Of a stretch of 64,000 nt of DNA, positions 28,304-37,581 are shown one piece after another (the first letter of the stretch is position 1; every line of letters starts with the position of its first letter). The DNA is from Halarcobacter anaerophilus (GTDB lineage: Bacteria > Campylobacterota > Campylobacteria > Campylobacterales > Arcobacteraceae): contig NZ_CP041070.1 in the NCBI RefSeq assembly GCF_006459125.1, forward strand, positions 992,001 to 1,056,000. Reading direction: 5' to 3'. The notes under the pieces are model-generated. The model had not been told where the DNA came from and did no database searches. It was given only the letters and a program-made list of their open reading frames with translations. Both the position numbers and the translations under genes were made by a program.

Positions 28304-30682
28304 ATGAGTAAATCAAAAATAAATATACCAAAATTTTCTTATCCATTTAAAAAAGTTCAGTCTCAAGAAGAATATTACGATTTATTAGGAAAAGAGACAC
28401 ATGGAAATTATCTATTTAGTAAAAATGGTTTTTGGCATGGAGGAATCCATTTCAGTGATACTTTGACTGAACTTAGTGCAACAGAAGGAATTAGAGCTAT
28501 AGCTGATGGACAAATAGTGGCTTTCAGAGTAAATAGTGAATATTTACAAAATGATGATGAAGAAAAAGATAATGAAGGTCTATATTCAAATGGATTTTTT
28601 CTATTAAAACACTATTTTGAATACCCAATAGGAAATAAATTAACATTTTTTTCTTTATATATGCATACATCAAAATTTAGTAATTATGATTTTAATACAC
28701 ATATAGTAATAGGTGAGAATAGGTTCTTAAGAAAAGGGGTCTCTTATGCTCCAGAAGATAAACTAGAAGAGCTTGATAAAAATACTAAAGTTACTATTGG
28801 TGAAGAGCTTGGAGGAAATAGGTATAAAGTTTTGTATGTAGAAAATACACAAAGATTAGATAATGCAACTATTCATATTACTAATATAAAAAAAATAGAA
28901 AACAAATTAGAACTTAAGTGTATTAATAGAAAAATAAAAACTGATGAAATAGTAATTCCATCTTCTGATATAAAAGTAAATGCCGGAGATGCATTAGGTT
29001 TAGTAGGTGAATATAACAGAAGTTTACAAATAAATAGAGAATTACTTCATTTAGAAGTTTTTACGGGTGATGATGTTTATAGCTTTGCTAGTAAAGCAAA
29101 AGCTGCATATGAGGCTGATACTTCAGAAGATAAACCAAAACCCATGAAAGTGATTATAGAAGATGGAAAAGATTTGTATGAAAAAATAAGTGAATGTAAG
29201 TTAAATAAAAATTCAAATATAAGAGAAGGTTTTAGTAATACTAGTGCTAAATACAATAACACAACAACCCCCAAAGATACAATCTTAGAAGTTGATCTTA
29301 CAACTCAACAAAAAGTAGATCAATATACAAGAGTAAAGGTATTAAAAATAGATACAACTGATGTAAGTAGTGCTGACTATACAGTAATAACAGATGTATT
29401 AAGCGATAAAAAAGAAATATTTAAAACATTAAGTGAAAAAAGTGTAAAAAAAGAACTACTTTCAAAAGATATAAAAATAGAAAAAGATAGTACAGATGAA
29501 AAATATCTTTTATATTCTGATGACTCAAATAAATATATCAAATATAGTGATTGTAAAGAGTCTCATCCAATAACATTTGAATGGGCAAAGATAATAGATG
29601 AAAGTAATGAAGATGATATATCTATTTTTACAAACTTACATAAATATCTTTTACCTGATGTAGAAGATTATAAACAAGAAGTATTAAAAGTAAGCTCTAT
29701 GTATGAAAAACTATTTAAAGAGATAGATACAAATGGCAATAATCAAATAGAGGCACAAGAGTTAGAAGAAGCAACAAAGAATGAAGCAATAAAAAAGATT
29801 ACAAGTAAATTTATAGTAAAACACTCAAGTGAATGGGACAAAAAGATAAATATGCCAAATACTATAAAACAGATATTAGAAAAGCATAAAGAGAATATAA
29901 AAAACTATGATAAGGTAAAACAACATTTAGAGAATGAGGAGAAAAGAGCAGAAAATTTAGCTTTATTTGAAAAGTGTAGTTCTATAGCTGATTTCCCTAA
30001 TTCTGACAAGGTTTTTCATATTAATCCTATTGGGTTGATTGGGGTGTTTGGAAGTAGTGGATGTTATTATAATAGAGATTTTACAGTTGATGAAGTTAAA
30101 GCTATTGTTAAAGCTTTAAGAGAAAGTGAAAAAATAACTTCTACTTCTTTATGGATTCCTAGATATAGTTCTGGAATTTCCCCAACTGATAAATCATATG
30201 AGACTACTACTAAAGAATTAAATAGAGTGATGAATAAGTATAATATAAATACATGTTTAAGAAAAATTCATTTTTTAGCACAATGTTATCATGAAACAGA
30301 TAGATTTCGGGCCATGACTGAATATACAAGTGTATATACAGCAAGGTATGACCCTTATAGAGGTAGAGGACTTGTGCATTTAACCCATGGGGAAACATAT
30401 AAAAAATTTAAAGACTATATGAATGATAATGAAATTTATACAAATCCTTCTGTTATAGCAACAAATATCAATTATGCATTTGAAGCAGGTGGTTGGTACT
30501 GGGAAAATAAAGGTCATGTTACTGCAACAAATGAGAATATTAATTTTGTAGCAGATACAGATAATACATTAAAAGTTTCACAATGTATAAATGGTAGAGT
30601 TTCAAACCCAAATGGATTGGCTGAAAGAATTAAATATGTTAAAGAATTGAAGAGGATTTTTAATTATGAAAAAAATATATAG
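28304..30682 (+). CDS. Full-length peptidoglycan-hydrolase effector A (degenerate LytM head, EF-hand, GH19 toxin)
   Basis: A 792-residue multidomain T6SS effector candidate and the only complete head gene of the cassette array. Residues 1-260 resemble LytM/M23 peptidases (GIRAIADGQIVAF, LLHLEVF), but the zinc ligands are damaged: HGGIH (His45, His49) replaces HxxxD, and LLH at 247-249 replaces HxH. Residues 475-486, DTNGNNQIEAQE, form a perfect 12-residue EF-hand loop. A constant linker ends in VFHINPIGLIGVF (570-582). The C-terminal 210 residues are a GH19 chitinase/lysozyme-type domain with FLAQCYHET (Glu664 probable acid) and YRGRGLVHLTH. It probably cleaves murein glycan strands. No signal peptide is present; GGG precedes the ATG. 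It lies nine bases after vgrG2. Confidence 0.88.
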   Translation: MSKSKINIPKFSYPFKKVQSQEEYYDLLGKETHGNYLFSKNGFWHGGIHFSDTLTELSATEGIRAIADGQIVAFRVNSEYLQNDDEEKDNEGLYSNGFFLLKHYFEYPIGNKLTFFSLYMHTSKFSNYDFNTHIVIGENRFLRKGVSYAPEDKLEELDKNTKVTIGEELGGNRYKVLYVENTQRLDNATIHITNIKKIENKLELKCINRKIKTDEIVIPSSDIKVNAGDALGLVGEYNRSLQINRELLHLEVFTGDDVYSFASKAKAAYEADTSEDKPKPMKVIIEDGKDLYEKISECKLNKNSNIREGFSNTSAKYNNTTTPKDTILEVDLTTQQKVDQYTRVKVLKIDTTDVSSADYTVITDVLSDKKEIFKTLSEKSVKKELLSKDIKIEKDSTDEKYLLYSDDSNKYIKYSDCKESHPITFEWAKIIDESNEDDISIFTNLHKYLLPDVEDYKQEVLKVSSMYEKLFKEIDTNGNNQIEAQELEEATKNEAIKKITSKFIVKHSSEWDKKINMPNTIKQILEKHKENIKNYDKVKQHLENEEKRAENLALFEKCSSIADFPNSDKVFHINPIGLIGVFGSSGCYYNRDFTVDEVKAIVKALRESEKITSTSLWIPRYSSGISPTDKSYETTTKELNRVMNKYNINTCLRKIHFLAQCYHETDRFRAMTEYTSVYTARYDPYRGRGLVHLTHGETYKKFKDYMNDNEIYTNPSVIATNINYAFEAGGWYWENKGHVTATNENINFVADTDNTLKVSQCINGRVSNPNGLAERIKYVKELKRIFNYEKNI

Positions 30683-31448
30683 TTTATTATTTGTATTTAC
30701 ATCTTATTTATTTTCAAGTACCTTAAGTATAGGTTCACTGGATATATCTTATAAAATAACTAATGATATTGACGATGTTTATTTAAAAAATAAAGATTAT
30801 ACATTAATAATACAACAAAATAATTTATGGAACAATGCTAAAACGGAACTAAATTTATTTTCTGGGAATAAAGAAAAAATACAAATATCTATGCACTATA
30901 TTGGTAATAAAGAACTAGGTTATATTTACACTTTTAAAAACATAGATAATAAACTCACTTTTAGTGATGTAGAATTATATCAATTAGATGGAGGTATCAT
31001 TTGTAAAACTGAACAAATAGTAATAAACAAAACTACTCTTAAACTAGTTGAAACTGACAAATGTAAACCATTAAATAAAGTAGGTATAAGCTTAGATGAA
31101 ATAAGCTATGTTTCTAAAAATTTTAAATTAAAAAATATTTTATCAAATAATGAAATAAAGTATTTATTAAATAGATTTCCTTTTACTTTAAAAAATGTTA
31201 CTCAATATAATAATATAGCCTACTACCTCCAAAAAGCAGGAGCAAATAAAGAAGCAATATATCTATTAGAAAAGATTATAGAAAAATATCCAAATAGAAT
31301 AGTAGCTTATATAAATTTAGGAGATGCATATTGGGATAATGGAGATAAAATTAAAGCAAAAGAAGCTTATAAAAAGTATATAGAGTTAATGAAAAAAGCA
31401 GATAAAGAAAAAAGAATTCCTATAAAAGTAGAAGATAGAATTAAATAA
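30666..31448 (+). CDS. Secreted immunity candidate A with TPR tail
   Basis: A 260-residue protein with a signal peptide (MKKIYSLLFVFTSYLFSS). The N-terminal half is beta-rich without a known family, containing GYIYTFKNIDNKLTFSDVEL, which loosely resembles the corresponding part of immunity F. The C-terminal third holds TPR-type helices (AIYLLEKIIEKYPNRIVAYI, GDAYWDNGDKIKAKEAYKKY). It overlaps effector A by 17 bases and has GAGGA nine bases before the ATG. A secreted protein coupled to a periplasm-acting lysozyme is best read as its immunity protein. Unlike immunities C-G it has no SH3b tail. Confidence 0.75.
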   Translation: MKKIYSLLFVFTSYLFSSTLSIGSLDISYKITNDIDDVYLKNKDYTLIIQQNNLWNNAKTELNLFSGNKEKIQISMHYIGNKELGYIYTFKNIDNKLTFSDVELYQLDGGIICKTEQIVINKTTLKLVETDKCKPLNKVGISLDEISYVSKNFKLKNILSNNEIKYLLNRFPFTLKNVTQYNNIAYYLQKAGANKEAIYLLEKIIEKYPNRIVAYINLGDAYWDNGDKIKAKEAYKKYIELMKKADKEKRIPIKVEDRIK

Positions 31449-31454
31449 CAATAT

Positions 31455-32648
31455 TTGAAATATATTGATTGTGAAGAATCTCATCCAATAACATTTGATT
31501 GGGCAACAATAATCGATGAAAGTAGTGAAGATGATATATCTATTTTTACAAACTTACATAAATATCTTTTACCTGATATAGAAGATTATAAACAAGAAGT
31601 ATTAAAAGTAAGCTCTATGTATGAAAAACTATTTAAAGAGATAGATACAAATAGCAATAATCAAATAGAGGCACAAGAGTTAGAAGAAGCAACAAAGAAT
31701 GAAGCAATAAAAAAGATTACAAGTAAGTTTATAGTAAAACACTCAAGTGAATGGGATGCAAAAATAAATGTACCCCAAAAGATAAAACAGATATTAGAAG
31801 AGTATAAAGATAATATAAAGAATTATGATAAAATAAAAGATCATTTAGAAAATGAAGAAAAAAGAGTTGATAAATTGGCTTTATTTGAAGAGTGTAAAGG
31901 TATTACTGATTTTCCAGCTAGTGATAAAGTATTTCATTTTAATCCTATTTGGTTGGTCGCAGAGTTTGGAAATACTAGCACATTTGATTGGGCACAAACA
32001 TCAATAGTAAAACTCATTACCTCTAAAGAGTCTAAAGGGTATTATGGTGCTTATAATATAACGGGCTGGAAAAATGGAATTATCAATCCCAAAAATAATA
32101 AAATATATGAAAGTCTCTTTACAGGAAAAGGGACATATGATATTGAAACGATGACTATTAAAGAGATAAAAGCCGCACAAATAACATATGTAGGAACAGA
32201 AAAGAAACATCTATTTGCTGTTGGACTATTTCAAATGATTCCTGATACATTAAATAGCTTTTTGTCTTGGCTAAAAACTAAGAAAAAAATAGATGAATCC
32301 AAGCAATTGTTTAACAAAGAGTTCCAAAGTTTAATGCCATTGTATTTTTGGGAAAGTAAAAAAACTGATATCGGAAACTACTTTAGAGGAAAGGTTACAG
32401 TAGAAAAAGCTGCCTATGCTGTTGCAAAAGAGTGGGCATCGGCAGGAGTTCCTAAAGGGGAAAAACTAGATAATGGAACAGTGTCAGATGGAACAAAAAA
32501 AAGTTACTATGATGGTGATGGATTAAATAGTGCTCATTATACTGCAACAGAAACTATAAAAGCACTTAAAGAAACAAAGAAAATGCTTGATGAAGCAGGT
32601 GGTTATGAACTAGTTTTAAAAAATGGTTTAGAAAGCTTAAAGGACTAA
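31455..32648 (+). CDS. Orphan toxin cassette B (EF-hand linker plus lysozyme/transglycosylase-like domain)
   Basis: The open frame (397 codons from a TTG) starts inside the constant region, at the equivalent of the DCKESHPITF segment of effector A, so the whole LytM head is missing. It keeps the EF-hand loop (DTNSNNQIEAQE) and the linker ending FHFNPIWLVAEF. The warhead differs from GH19: SKESKGYYGAYN (candidate catalytic Glu) and FAVGLFQMIPDTL are reminiscent of lysozyme or lytic-transglycosylase folds. No Shine-Dalgarno is visible before the TTG, so it may not be translated by itself but could be joined to a head by recombination. The exact family was not identified. Confidence 0.7.
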   Translation: MKYIDCEESHPITFDWATIIDESSEDDISIFTNLHKYLLPDIEDYKQEVLKVSSMYEKLFKEIDTNSNNQIEAQELEEATKNEAIKKITSKFIVKHSSEWDAKINVPQKIKQILEEYKDNIKNYDKIKDHLENEEKRVDKLALFEECKGITDFPASDKVFHFNPIWLVAEFGNTSTFDWAQTSIVKLITSKESKGYYGAYNITGWKNGIINPKNNKIYESLFTGKGTYDIETMTIKEIKAAQITYVGTEKKHLFAVGLFQMIPDTLNSFLSWLKTKKKIDESKQLFNKEFQSLMPLYFWESKKTDIGNYFRGKVTVEKAAYAVAKEWASAGVPKGEKLDNGTVSDGTKKSYYDGDGLNSAHYTATETIKALKETKKMLDEAGGYELVLKNGLESLKD

Positions 32649-32650
32649 AA

Positions 32651-33301
32651 ATGAAGTTGAAAATTTTAATATTAATATTTGCTACAGTTAATATCTTATA
32701 TGCGGAATGTTTAACCTCATATGAAAAAGCACTTCTTAAAAGTGATATAGAAAGTTATAATAAAATGTTTGGAAAGGGGAACTATATTGAATGTGATACA
32801 CAAAAAAATTCTTTAGAAAAATTTGTATGCAGTCATCGCGACTTTTTATTAATATTTGAGCACTTCACTGGGGTTGATATTGCTTTTTGGATGAGAAATC
32901 TTAATATGAAATATGATTATTATAAAGTCAAAAAAAATACTATGTCTTTTTTTGATAAAGATTATAAAGCTGAACCAATTAATACTAATCATTTGTGTTT
33001 CGACCTCAAAAGACGTACAACAGATAGACTAGGAGGGGAATCTCCATATAAAATGGTTTATACTGAAAGATTTGATGAAATCAATTATTTCATCCAGGAA
33101 AATAAACACGGAGCAGTTTTAACAAATAGAGATGGATATAAAATATATATGGGTAAAAATTGCGATGCGATGGATAGTAAGAAACAAAAGGGGGTTTGGT
33201 ATAGAGAAGATGAACGATATGTTATAAAATTTGGAAAAGAAAAGATAGAGTTTAGTTTTTCAGACCTTGACATAGAAGATTACAAATGTATTAGAAGATA
33301 A
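32651..33301 (+). CDS. Secreted immunity candidate B
   Basis: A 216-residue protein with a signal peptide (MKLKILILIFATVNILYA) and a Cys-containing mature part of unknown family. AAGGA lies seven bases before the ATG, and it starts two bases after the toxin B stop, so it is the natural immunity partner of toxin B. It has neither the SH3b tail of immunities C-G nor the TPR tail of immunity A. Confidence 0.68.
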   Translation: MKLKILILIFATVNILYAECLTSYEKALLKSDIESYNKMFGKGNYIECDTQKNSLEKFVCSHRDFLLIFEHFTGVDIAFWMRNLNMKYDYYKVKKNTMSFFDKDYKAEPINTNHLCFDLKRRTTDRLGGESPYKMVYTERFDEINYFIQENKHGAVLTNRDGYKIYMGKNCDAMDSKKQKGVWYREDERYVIKFGKEKIEFSFSDLDIEDYKCIRR

Positions 33302-33384
33302 AAAAGAATTATACTTTTCTAAAATAACAGGATTTGGAAGAAATATAAGTGTAAGATATAGTAATTCTTCAAGTACAATTATAG
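33302..33384 (+). repeat. Relic of an effector-head sequence
   Basis: About 80 bases match effector F near 39450-39527 (GAATTATACTTTTCTAAAAT and onward), inside the LytM-like head. The match then breaks at AGTATAAAAAC and joins sequence from the constant linker. It reads as a deletion scar left by earlier recombination between heads and linkers. Confidence 0.7.
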
Positions 33385-34236
33385 TATAAAAACTATATTA
33401 GAAAAGCATAAAGAGAATATAAAAAACTATGATAAAATAAAACAACATTTAGATAATGAGGAGAAAAGAGTAGAGAATTTAGCTTTATTTGAAAAGTGTA
33501 GTTCAATAGCTGATTTCCCAAGCTCAGATAAGGTTTATCACATTAATCTTATTGGGTTGGGGAGTTTTATCAGGGGTATGAGTGTGGTTTTAATATCACT
33601 AACTTCTTTAATGAATACAATAAACAGTTTTCAACTGAACAACTTACTGAAGTAGTTAAAAGTAATCTTATATTATTATTTGATGGTGTATCAAAGTTTT
33701 ATATTGAACATCCAGAATTTTTATGCGATAAACGTAATCTTGCATATGCATTTGCCACTGCAAGATTAGAAACAAATAAAACATTTGGTAGTGTATCAGA
33801 AGCTTACTGGGTAAGTGAATCATATCGTAAAAAATATTTTGAAGATATGTATGATCCTATTTTAGGTAAAAATGAAGATCGTAGAAGAATTGCAAGAGAA
33901 TTGGGTAATACAGTCCAAGGTGATGGAGTTAAATATCACGGTAGAGGCTTTTGTCAATTAACTGGAAAAACTAATTATATAAAATCAGGTGATTTTCTAG
34001 GGTTAGACTTATTAAATAATCCAGAATTAGCAAAAAGTCCAACAAATAATGCAATTCAAATAATATTATATGGAATGCATATTGGGATGTTTACAGGAAA
34101 AAAATTTAGTGATTATATAAATGATAGTTTTACAGATTATTATAATGCACGTAGGATTATCAATGGACTAGATAGAGCTACAGATATTCAAGGATTTGCA
34201 GAAAAATTAGAAAAATGTTTTACAAAGGCTATTTAA
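33385..34236 (+). pseudogene. Frameshifted orphan toxin cassette C (GH19-like)
   Basis: The segment begins in the constant linker (ILEKHKENIKNYDK) and continues through ADFPSSDKVYHINLIGL. There the usual GGGTTGGTTGGGG has become GGGTTGGGG (about 33552-33565), a four-base deletion that throws the toxin out of frame. In the shifted frame the warhead is intact from 33547 to the stop at 34236, with ATARLETNKTF and YHGRGFCQLTGKTNY, a GH19/endolysin-type domain. The first ATG in that frame (33847) lies well inside the domain, so a 129-residue product would lack the catalytic Glu region. As it stands the toxin cannot be made from the linker frame. Confidence 0.75.
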
Positions 34237-35037
34237 ATGAAAAAGATAATACTTATACTTATATTATTGTCTAGTATTTATGGGAATACTTTTAATTTTG
34301 AAGAAGTAAAAAAAGCTATTTTACATGAAACTAGAGGTGAAAAGGTTTATATTAATAATTTAACAGATATTTCTACAGCTACATCAAAATATATATCAGT
34401 AGAATTTGCTAATGCAAGTATTTATAAATATTATATTGTAATAACTTGTAAAGAAAATGATGTTTTTATTACAAAATATAATTTTAATCCTAATGGTGCA
34501 TATTCTTTTACAGCTAAATATAAAGGAATAGAATTAGGAATTGATAATTTTTTCAAAAATTTTATAGATGAATCTACTATTCAAAGTAATTACATTGAAA
34601 ATAATAAAATGCAATTTAATTCCAAAAATAAACTAATTCAACTTAATCTTAAACACAGGATACCATCTTCAACAATTTTTGTAAATAACCAAAAAATAGA
34701 AAATAATTTATATATAGAACCAGTTTTTAATATAAAAAATGAGTTAAAATACTTCTTTGTATATTTAGATAATATTACTGAAGAAGATATTATGACTCAA
34801 AATTTTTCACAACTCATTAATAAAAAAATATTTCAGATAGCTTTTGAAACTATACAGGTTATTAAAACTCAAAGACAACCCCTCTACAAAAAGCCAAATA
34901 TAAAAACAAAGATGTACCTAATAAAAGGTGATAAAGTAGAGATACTAGAAAAAAAAGATGATTGGTATTATATTTTATATCATGGGAAAAAAGATATAAA
35001 AGCATGGATACCCAAAAGTGCAGTTGAAAATAAATAA
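34237..35037 (+). CDS. Secreted immunity candidate C with SH3b tail
   Basis: A 266-residue protein with a signal peptide (MKKIILILILLSSIYG), a beta-rich N-terminal domain of unknown family, and a C-terminal bacterial SH3 domain beginning RQPLYKKPNIKTKMYLIKGD and closing with KAWIPKSAVE. AAAGG lies eight bases before the ATG, which follows the toxin C stop directly. The gene is intact although its toxin is frameshifted. The SH3b part is nearly identical to those of immunities D-G, while the N-terminal domain is unique. Confidence 0.75.
   Translation: MKKIILILILLSSIYGNTFNFEEVKKAILHETRGEKVYINNLTDISTATSKYISVEFANASIYKYYIVITCKENDVFITKYNFNPNGAYSFTAKYKGIELGIDNFFKNFIDESTIQSNYIENNKMQFNSKNKLIQLNLKHRIPSSTIFVNNQKIENNLYIEPVFNIKNELKYFFVYLDNITEEDIMTQNFSQLINKKIFQIAFETIQVIKTQRQPLYKKPNIKTKMYLIKGDKVEILEKKDDWYYILYHGKKDIKAWIPKSAVENK
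34873..35037 (+). repeat. SH3b module repeat, copy 1 (immunity C)
   Basis: About 155 bases shared with 37304-37462, 39044-39202, 42098-42256 and 43797-43955. It starts at AGACAACCCCTCTACAAAAA and runs almost to the stop. Its 3' half matches copy 3 best. Confidence 0.9.
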
Positions 35038-35039
35038 AA

Positions 35040-35240
35040 TAAATGTCTTCTCCTCTAAAATCTTTTATAAAAATAAAAGCAGGATAAGTAATAGGATTAG
35101 TTGGAGAAAACAATATCAATCATGGAATAAAAAGAGAAGTACTACATCTTGAAGTTTTTACGGGTGATGATGTTTATAGTTTTGCTAGTAAAGCAAAAGC
35201 TGCATATGAGGCTGATACTTCAGAAGATAAACCAAAACCC
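35040..35240 (+). repeat. Chimeric effector-head fragment with nonsense codon
   Basis: About 200 bases before toxin D. The first part matches effector F around 39770-39855, but GGAGAA has become GGATAA, an in-frame stop at 35085-35087. After CTTGAAGT the sequence switches to the effector A version (from about 29055). The frame is open from 35088 into toxin D, without a start codon until 35241. Confidence 0.75.
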
Positions 35241-36806
35241 ATGAAAGTGATTATAGAAGATGGAAAAGATTTGTATGAAAAAATAAGTGAATGTAAGTTA
35301 AATAAAAATTCAAATATAAGAGAAGGTTTTAGTAATACAAGTGCTAAATATAATAACACAACAACCTTAAAAGATACAACATTAGAAGTTGACCTTACAA
35401 CTCAACAAAAGGTAGATCAATATACAAGAGTAAAGGTATTAAAAATAGATACAACTGATGTAAGTAGTGATGACTATACAGTAATAACAGATGTATTAAG
35501 CGATAAAAAAGAAATATTTAAAACATTAAGTGAAAAAAGTGTAAAAAAAGAACTACTTTCAAAAGATATAAAAATAGAAAAAGATAGTACAGATGAAAAA
35601 TATCTTTTATATTCTGATGACTCAAATAAATATATCAAATATAGTGATTGTAAAGAGTCTCATCCTATAAGTTTTGATTGGGCAACAATAATCGATGAAA
35701 GTAGTAGTGATGATATTTCAATATTTGAAAATATAAGAAAATACCTACTTCCAGATTATATAGAAGGTGAATTAAAAATAAACCCTCTATATAAAGAATT
35801 GTTTAAATTAATAGATAAAGATAGCAACGGACAAATAGATGCAAAAGAGTTAGAAGAAGCAACAAAGAATGAAGCAATAAAAAAGATTACAAGTAAATTT
35901 ATAGTAAAACACTCAACTGAATGGGATAAAAGTATAAATCTACCAAATAGTATCAAAGCAATATTAGAAGAGTATAAAGGTAATATAAAGAATTATTATA
36001 ATATAAAAGATCATTTAGAAAATGAAGAGAAAAGAGTAAAAAATTTAGCTTTTTTTGACAAGTGTAAATCAGTATCAGATTTTCCATCTTCTGATAAGGT
36101 TTTTCATATTAATCCTATTGGGTTGGTTGGGGAGTTTGAAAATAAATGTGGACAAGATTGTAAAACAATTGATTTTATGTTAAGTAATGGTAAATACTAT
36201 AAAGTTTCAGAAAAAACAATGAAGTTTATTTTAAGTTACGAAGGATTTAAGTCTAAACCATATGTTCCAAAAGATGTTAATGGAAATATACTTGGAACAA
36301 GTGGAATTACTATTGGTTACGGATATGACTTAGGACAACAGACTAGTAAACAAGTAGAAAAAGATTTAGATGGATTTTATACTTTAGAAGAAATAAAAAA
36401 ATTCCAAAGTGTAGCAGGACTAAAACAAAATAATGCAGTAAATAATTTATCAAAAGTACAAAATCTGACAATAACTAAAGATACTGCTATGCAATTAACT
36501 AGAAGAGTAAAAGCTAATTATGCACAGAAAACTTATGATATATGGCCTGAAGTTATAGATATGCATCCTCATTGTCAAGGTGCCTTACTTTCAATTGTTT
36601 ACAATAGAGGGAATAGTTTAAATGGAGATAGAAGAAAAGAAATGAAAAATATTCAAATTTATTTATCAAATAATGATTCTTCAAAAATACCAACTGAAAT
36701 AATAGCCATGAAAAGACTCTGGAATATAAATATTGAGAAAGGGCTTCATTTAAGAAGAGATGAAGAAGCAAAATATTTTAAAAAAGGCCTAAGATGCGAA
36801 TGTTAA
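35241..36806 (+). CDS. Orphan toxin cassette D (EF-hand linker plus T4-lysozyme-like domain)
   Basis: A 521-codon frame that begins in the distal head region (MKVIIEDGKDLYEKISECK) and carries a canonical EF-hand loop DKDSNGQIDAKE and the linker ending VFHINPIGLVGEF. The warhead is a GH24/T4-lysozyme or pesticin-like domain: SYEGFKSKPYVPKDVNG supplies the candidate catalytic Glu, and GTSGITIGYGYDLGQ is the conserved beta-hairpin, with a helical C-lobe after it. No Shine-Dalgarno precedes the ATG, and upstream sequence is interrupted by the stop at 35085. It is probably a silent cassette. The immunity gene overlaps its last 13 bases. Confidence 0.75.
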   Translation: MKVIIEDGKDLYEKISECKLNKNSNIREGFSNTSAKYNNTTTLKDTTLEVDLTTQQKVDQYTRVKVLKIDTTDVSSDDYTVITDVLSDKKEIFKTLSEKSVKKELLSKDIKIEKDSTDEKYLLYSDDSNKYIKYSDCKESHPISFDWATIIDESSSDDISIFENIRKYLLPDYIEGELKINPLYKELFKLIDKDSNGQIDAKELEEATKNEAIKKITSKFIVKHSTEWDKSINLPNSIKAILEEYKGNIKNYYNIKDHLENEEKRVKNLAFFDKCKSVSDFPSSDKVFHINPIGLVGEFENKCGQDCKTIDFMLSNGKYYKVSEKTMKFILSYEGFKSKPYVPKDVNGNILGTSGITIGYGYDLGQQTSKQVEKDLDGFYTLEEIKKFQSVAGLKQNNAVNNLSKVQNLTITKDTAMQLTRRVKANYAQKTYDIWPEVIDMHPHCQGALLSIVYNRGNSLNGDRRKEMKNIQIYLSNNDSSKIPTEIIAMKRLWNINIEKGLHLRRDEEAKYFKKGLRCEC

Positions 36807-37462
36807 AAATTGTATTACAATTAAAAAAGTTATTAATTAAAAAGTCACTTTTAGTTTTTTTACTTAGTATAAACCTATATGCTAATAATACTAGTATTCT
36901 TAATGGGAATTGGGTTTTTAAAGAATATTCAGTTGATAGACAATCTGAACCATATCATTTATTAAATATTACTTTAGATATTAGAGATAATAATCAAATT
37001 AATGGAAAGTTTGAGTATTTTTTTAGATGGTTTTCAAGGATAGAAGAACCTAAAAATTTTACTTCTACTCTATCAAATGATATATTTGAATTTGCTTTTG
37101 ATAGTAATTTTGGAGGTAAAAATGGGAAAGTTAGAATTAAAATTAATGATGATTGCTCATTAGATTGGGTTCTTCTAAAAGAACCAGAAGGTGAATATTA
37201 TGCCCCTTTTAAGGCTCATCTTTTACCTGATAAGTTAGAAGTCAACCAATATTGTAAAAAACAAGATATCCTTTTAAAAGTGAGAAAATATATTCAAGTT
37301 CAAAAACAACCCCTATACTCAAAACCAAACATAAAAACAAAGATGTACCTAATAAAAGGTGATAGAGTAGAAGTATTAGAGGAAAAAGATGATTGGTTAT
37401 ATATTCTTTATCATGGGAAAAAAGATATAAAAGCTTGGATACCTAAAAATTCAGTTGAATAA
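36794..37462 (+). CDS. Secreted immunity candidate D with SH3b tail
   Basis: A 222-residue protein with a long basic N-terminus and signal segment (LLIKKSLLVFLLSINLYA). A lipocalin-like beta domain follows (NGNWVFKEYSVDRQSEPYHL and later strands), then the SH3b tail from KQPLYSKPNIKTKMYLIKGD to WIPKNSVE. AAAGG is six bases before the ATG. The gene overlaps toxin D, which links the pair. The lipocalin resemblance is only a pattern impression. Confidence 0.73.
   Translation: MRMLKIVLQLKKLLIKKSLLVFLLSINLYANNTSILNGNWVFKEYSVDRQSEPYHLLNITLDIRDNNQINGKFEYFFRWFSRIEEPKNFTSTLSNDIFEFAFDSNFGGKNGKVRIKINDDCSLDWVLLKEPEGEYYAPFKAHLLPDKLEVNQYCKKQDILLKVRKYIQVQKQPLYSKPNIKTKMYLIKGDRVEVLEEKDDWLYILYHGKKDIKAWIPKNSVE
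37304..37462 (+). repeat. SH3b module repeat, copy 2 (immunity D)
   Basis: Nearly identical to copies 4 and 5 over its second half (GTAGAAGTATTAGAGG onward). The sequence after its stop (ATATAATAGCTCTTATAAAG) is the same as that after copy 4, so the shared block extends into the next cassette. Confidence 0.9.
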
Positions 37463-37581
37463 AATATAATAGCTCTTATAAAGAGTTATTTAATTTAATA
37501 GATCAGTTAGAAGAAGCAATAAAAAAGATTACAAGTAAATTTATAGTAAAACACTCAAGTGAATGGGACAAAAAGATAAAT
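37459..37581 (+). repeat. Constant-linker fragment lacking the EF-hand, before toxin E
   Basis: The frame of toxin E is open from here and reads SYKELFNLIDQLEEAIKK. The EF-hand loop present in A, B, D and F (between LID and LEEA) has been removed in frame. No start codon or ribosome binding site is present. The same block recurs at 42253-42573. Confidence 0.8.

Noticed and set aside
28304..29080. Annotating the effector A head as an active M23 endopeptidase
   Set aside because: The HxxxD and HxH zinc motifs are HGGIH and LLH. The fold resemblance stands, but activity is not supported.
33847..34236. A free-standing 129-residue gene starting at ATG 33847
   Set aside because: The ATG lies inside a GH19-like domain, has no ribosome binding site and would omit the catalytic Glu. 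It is the tail of frameshifted cassette C.
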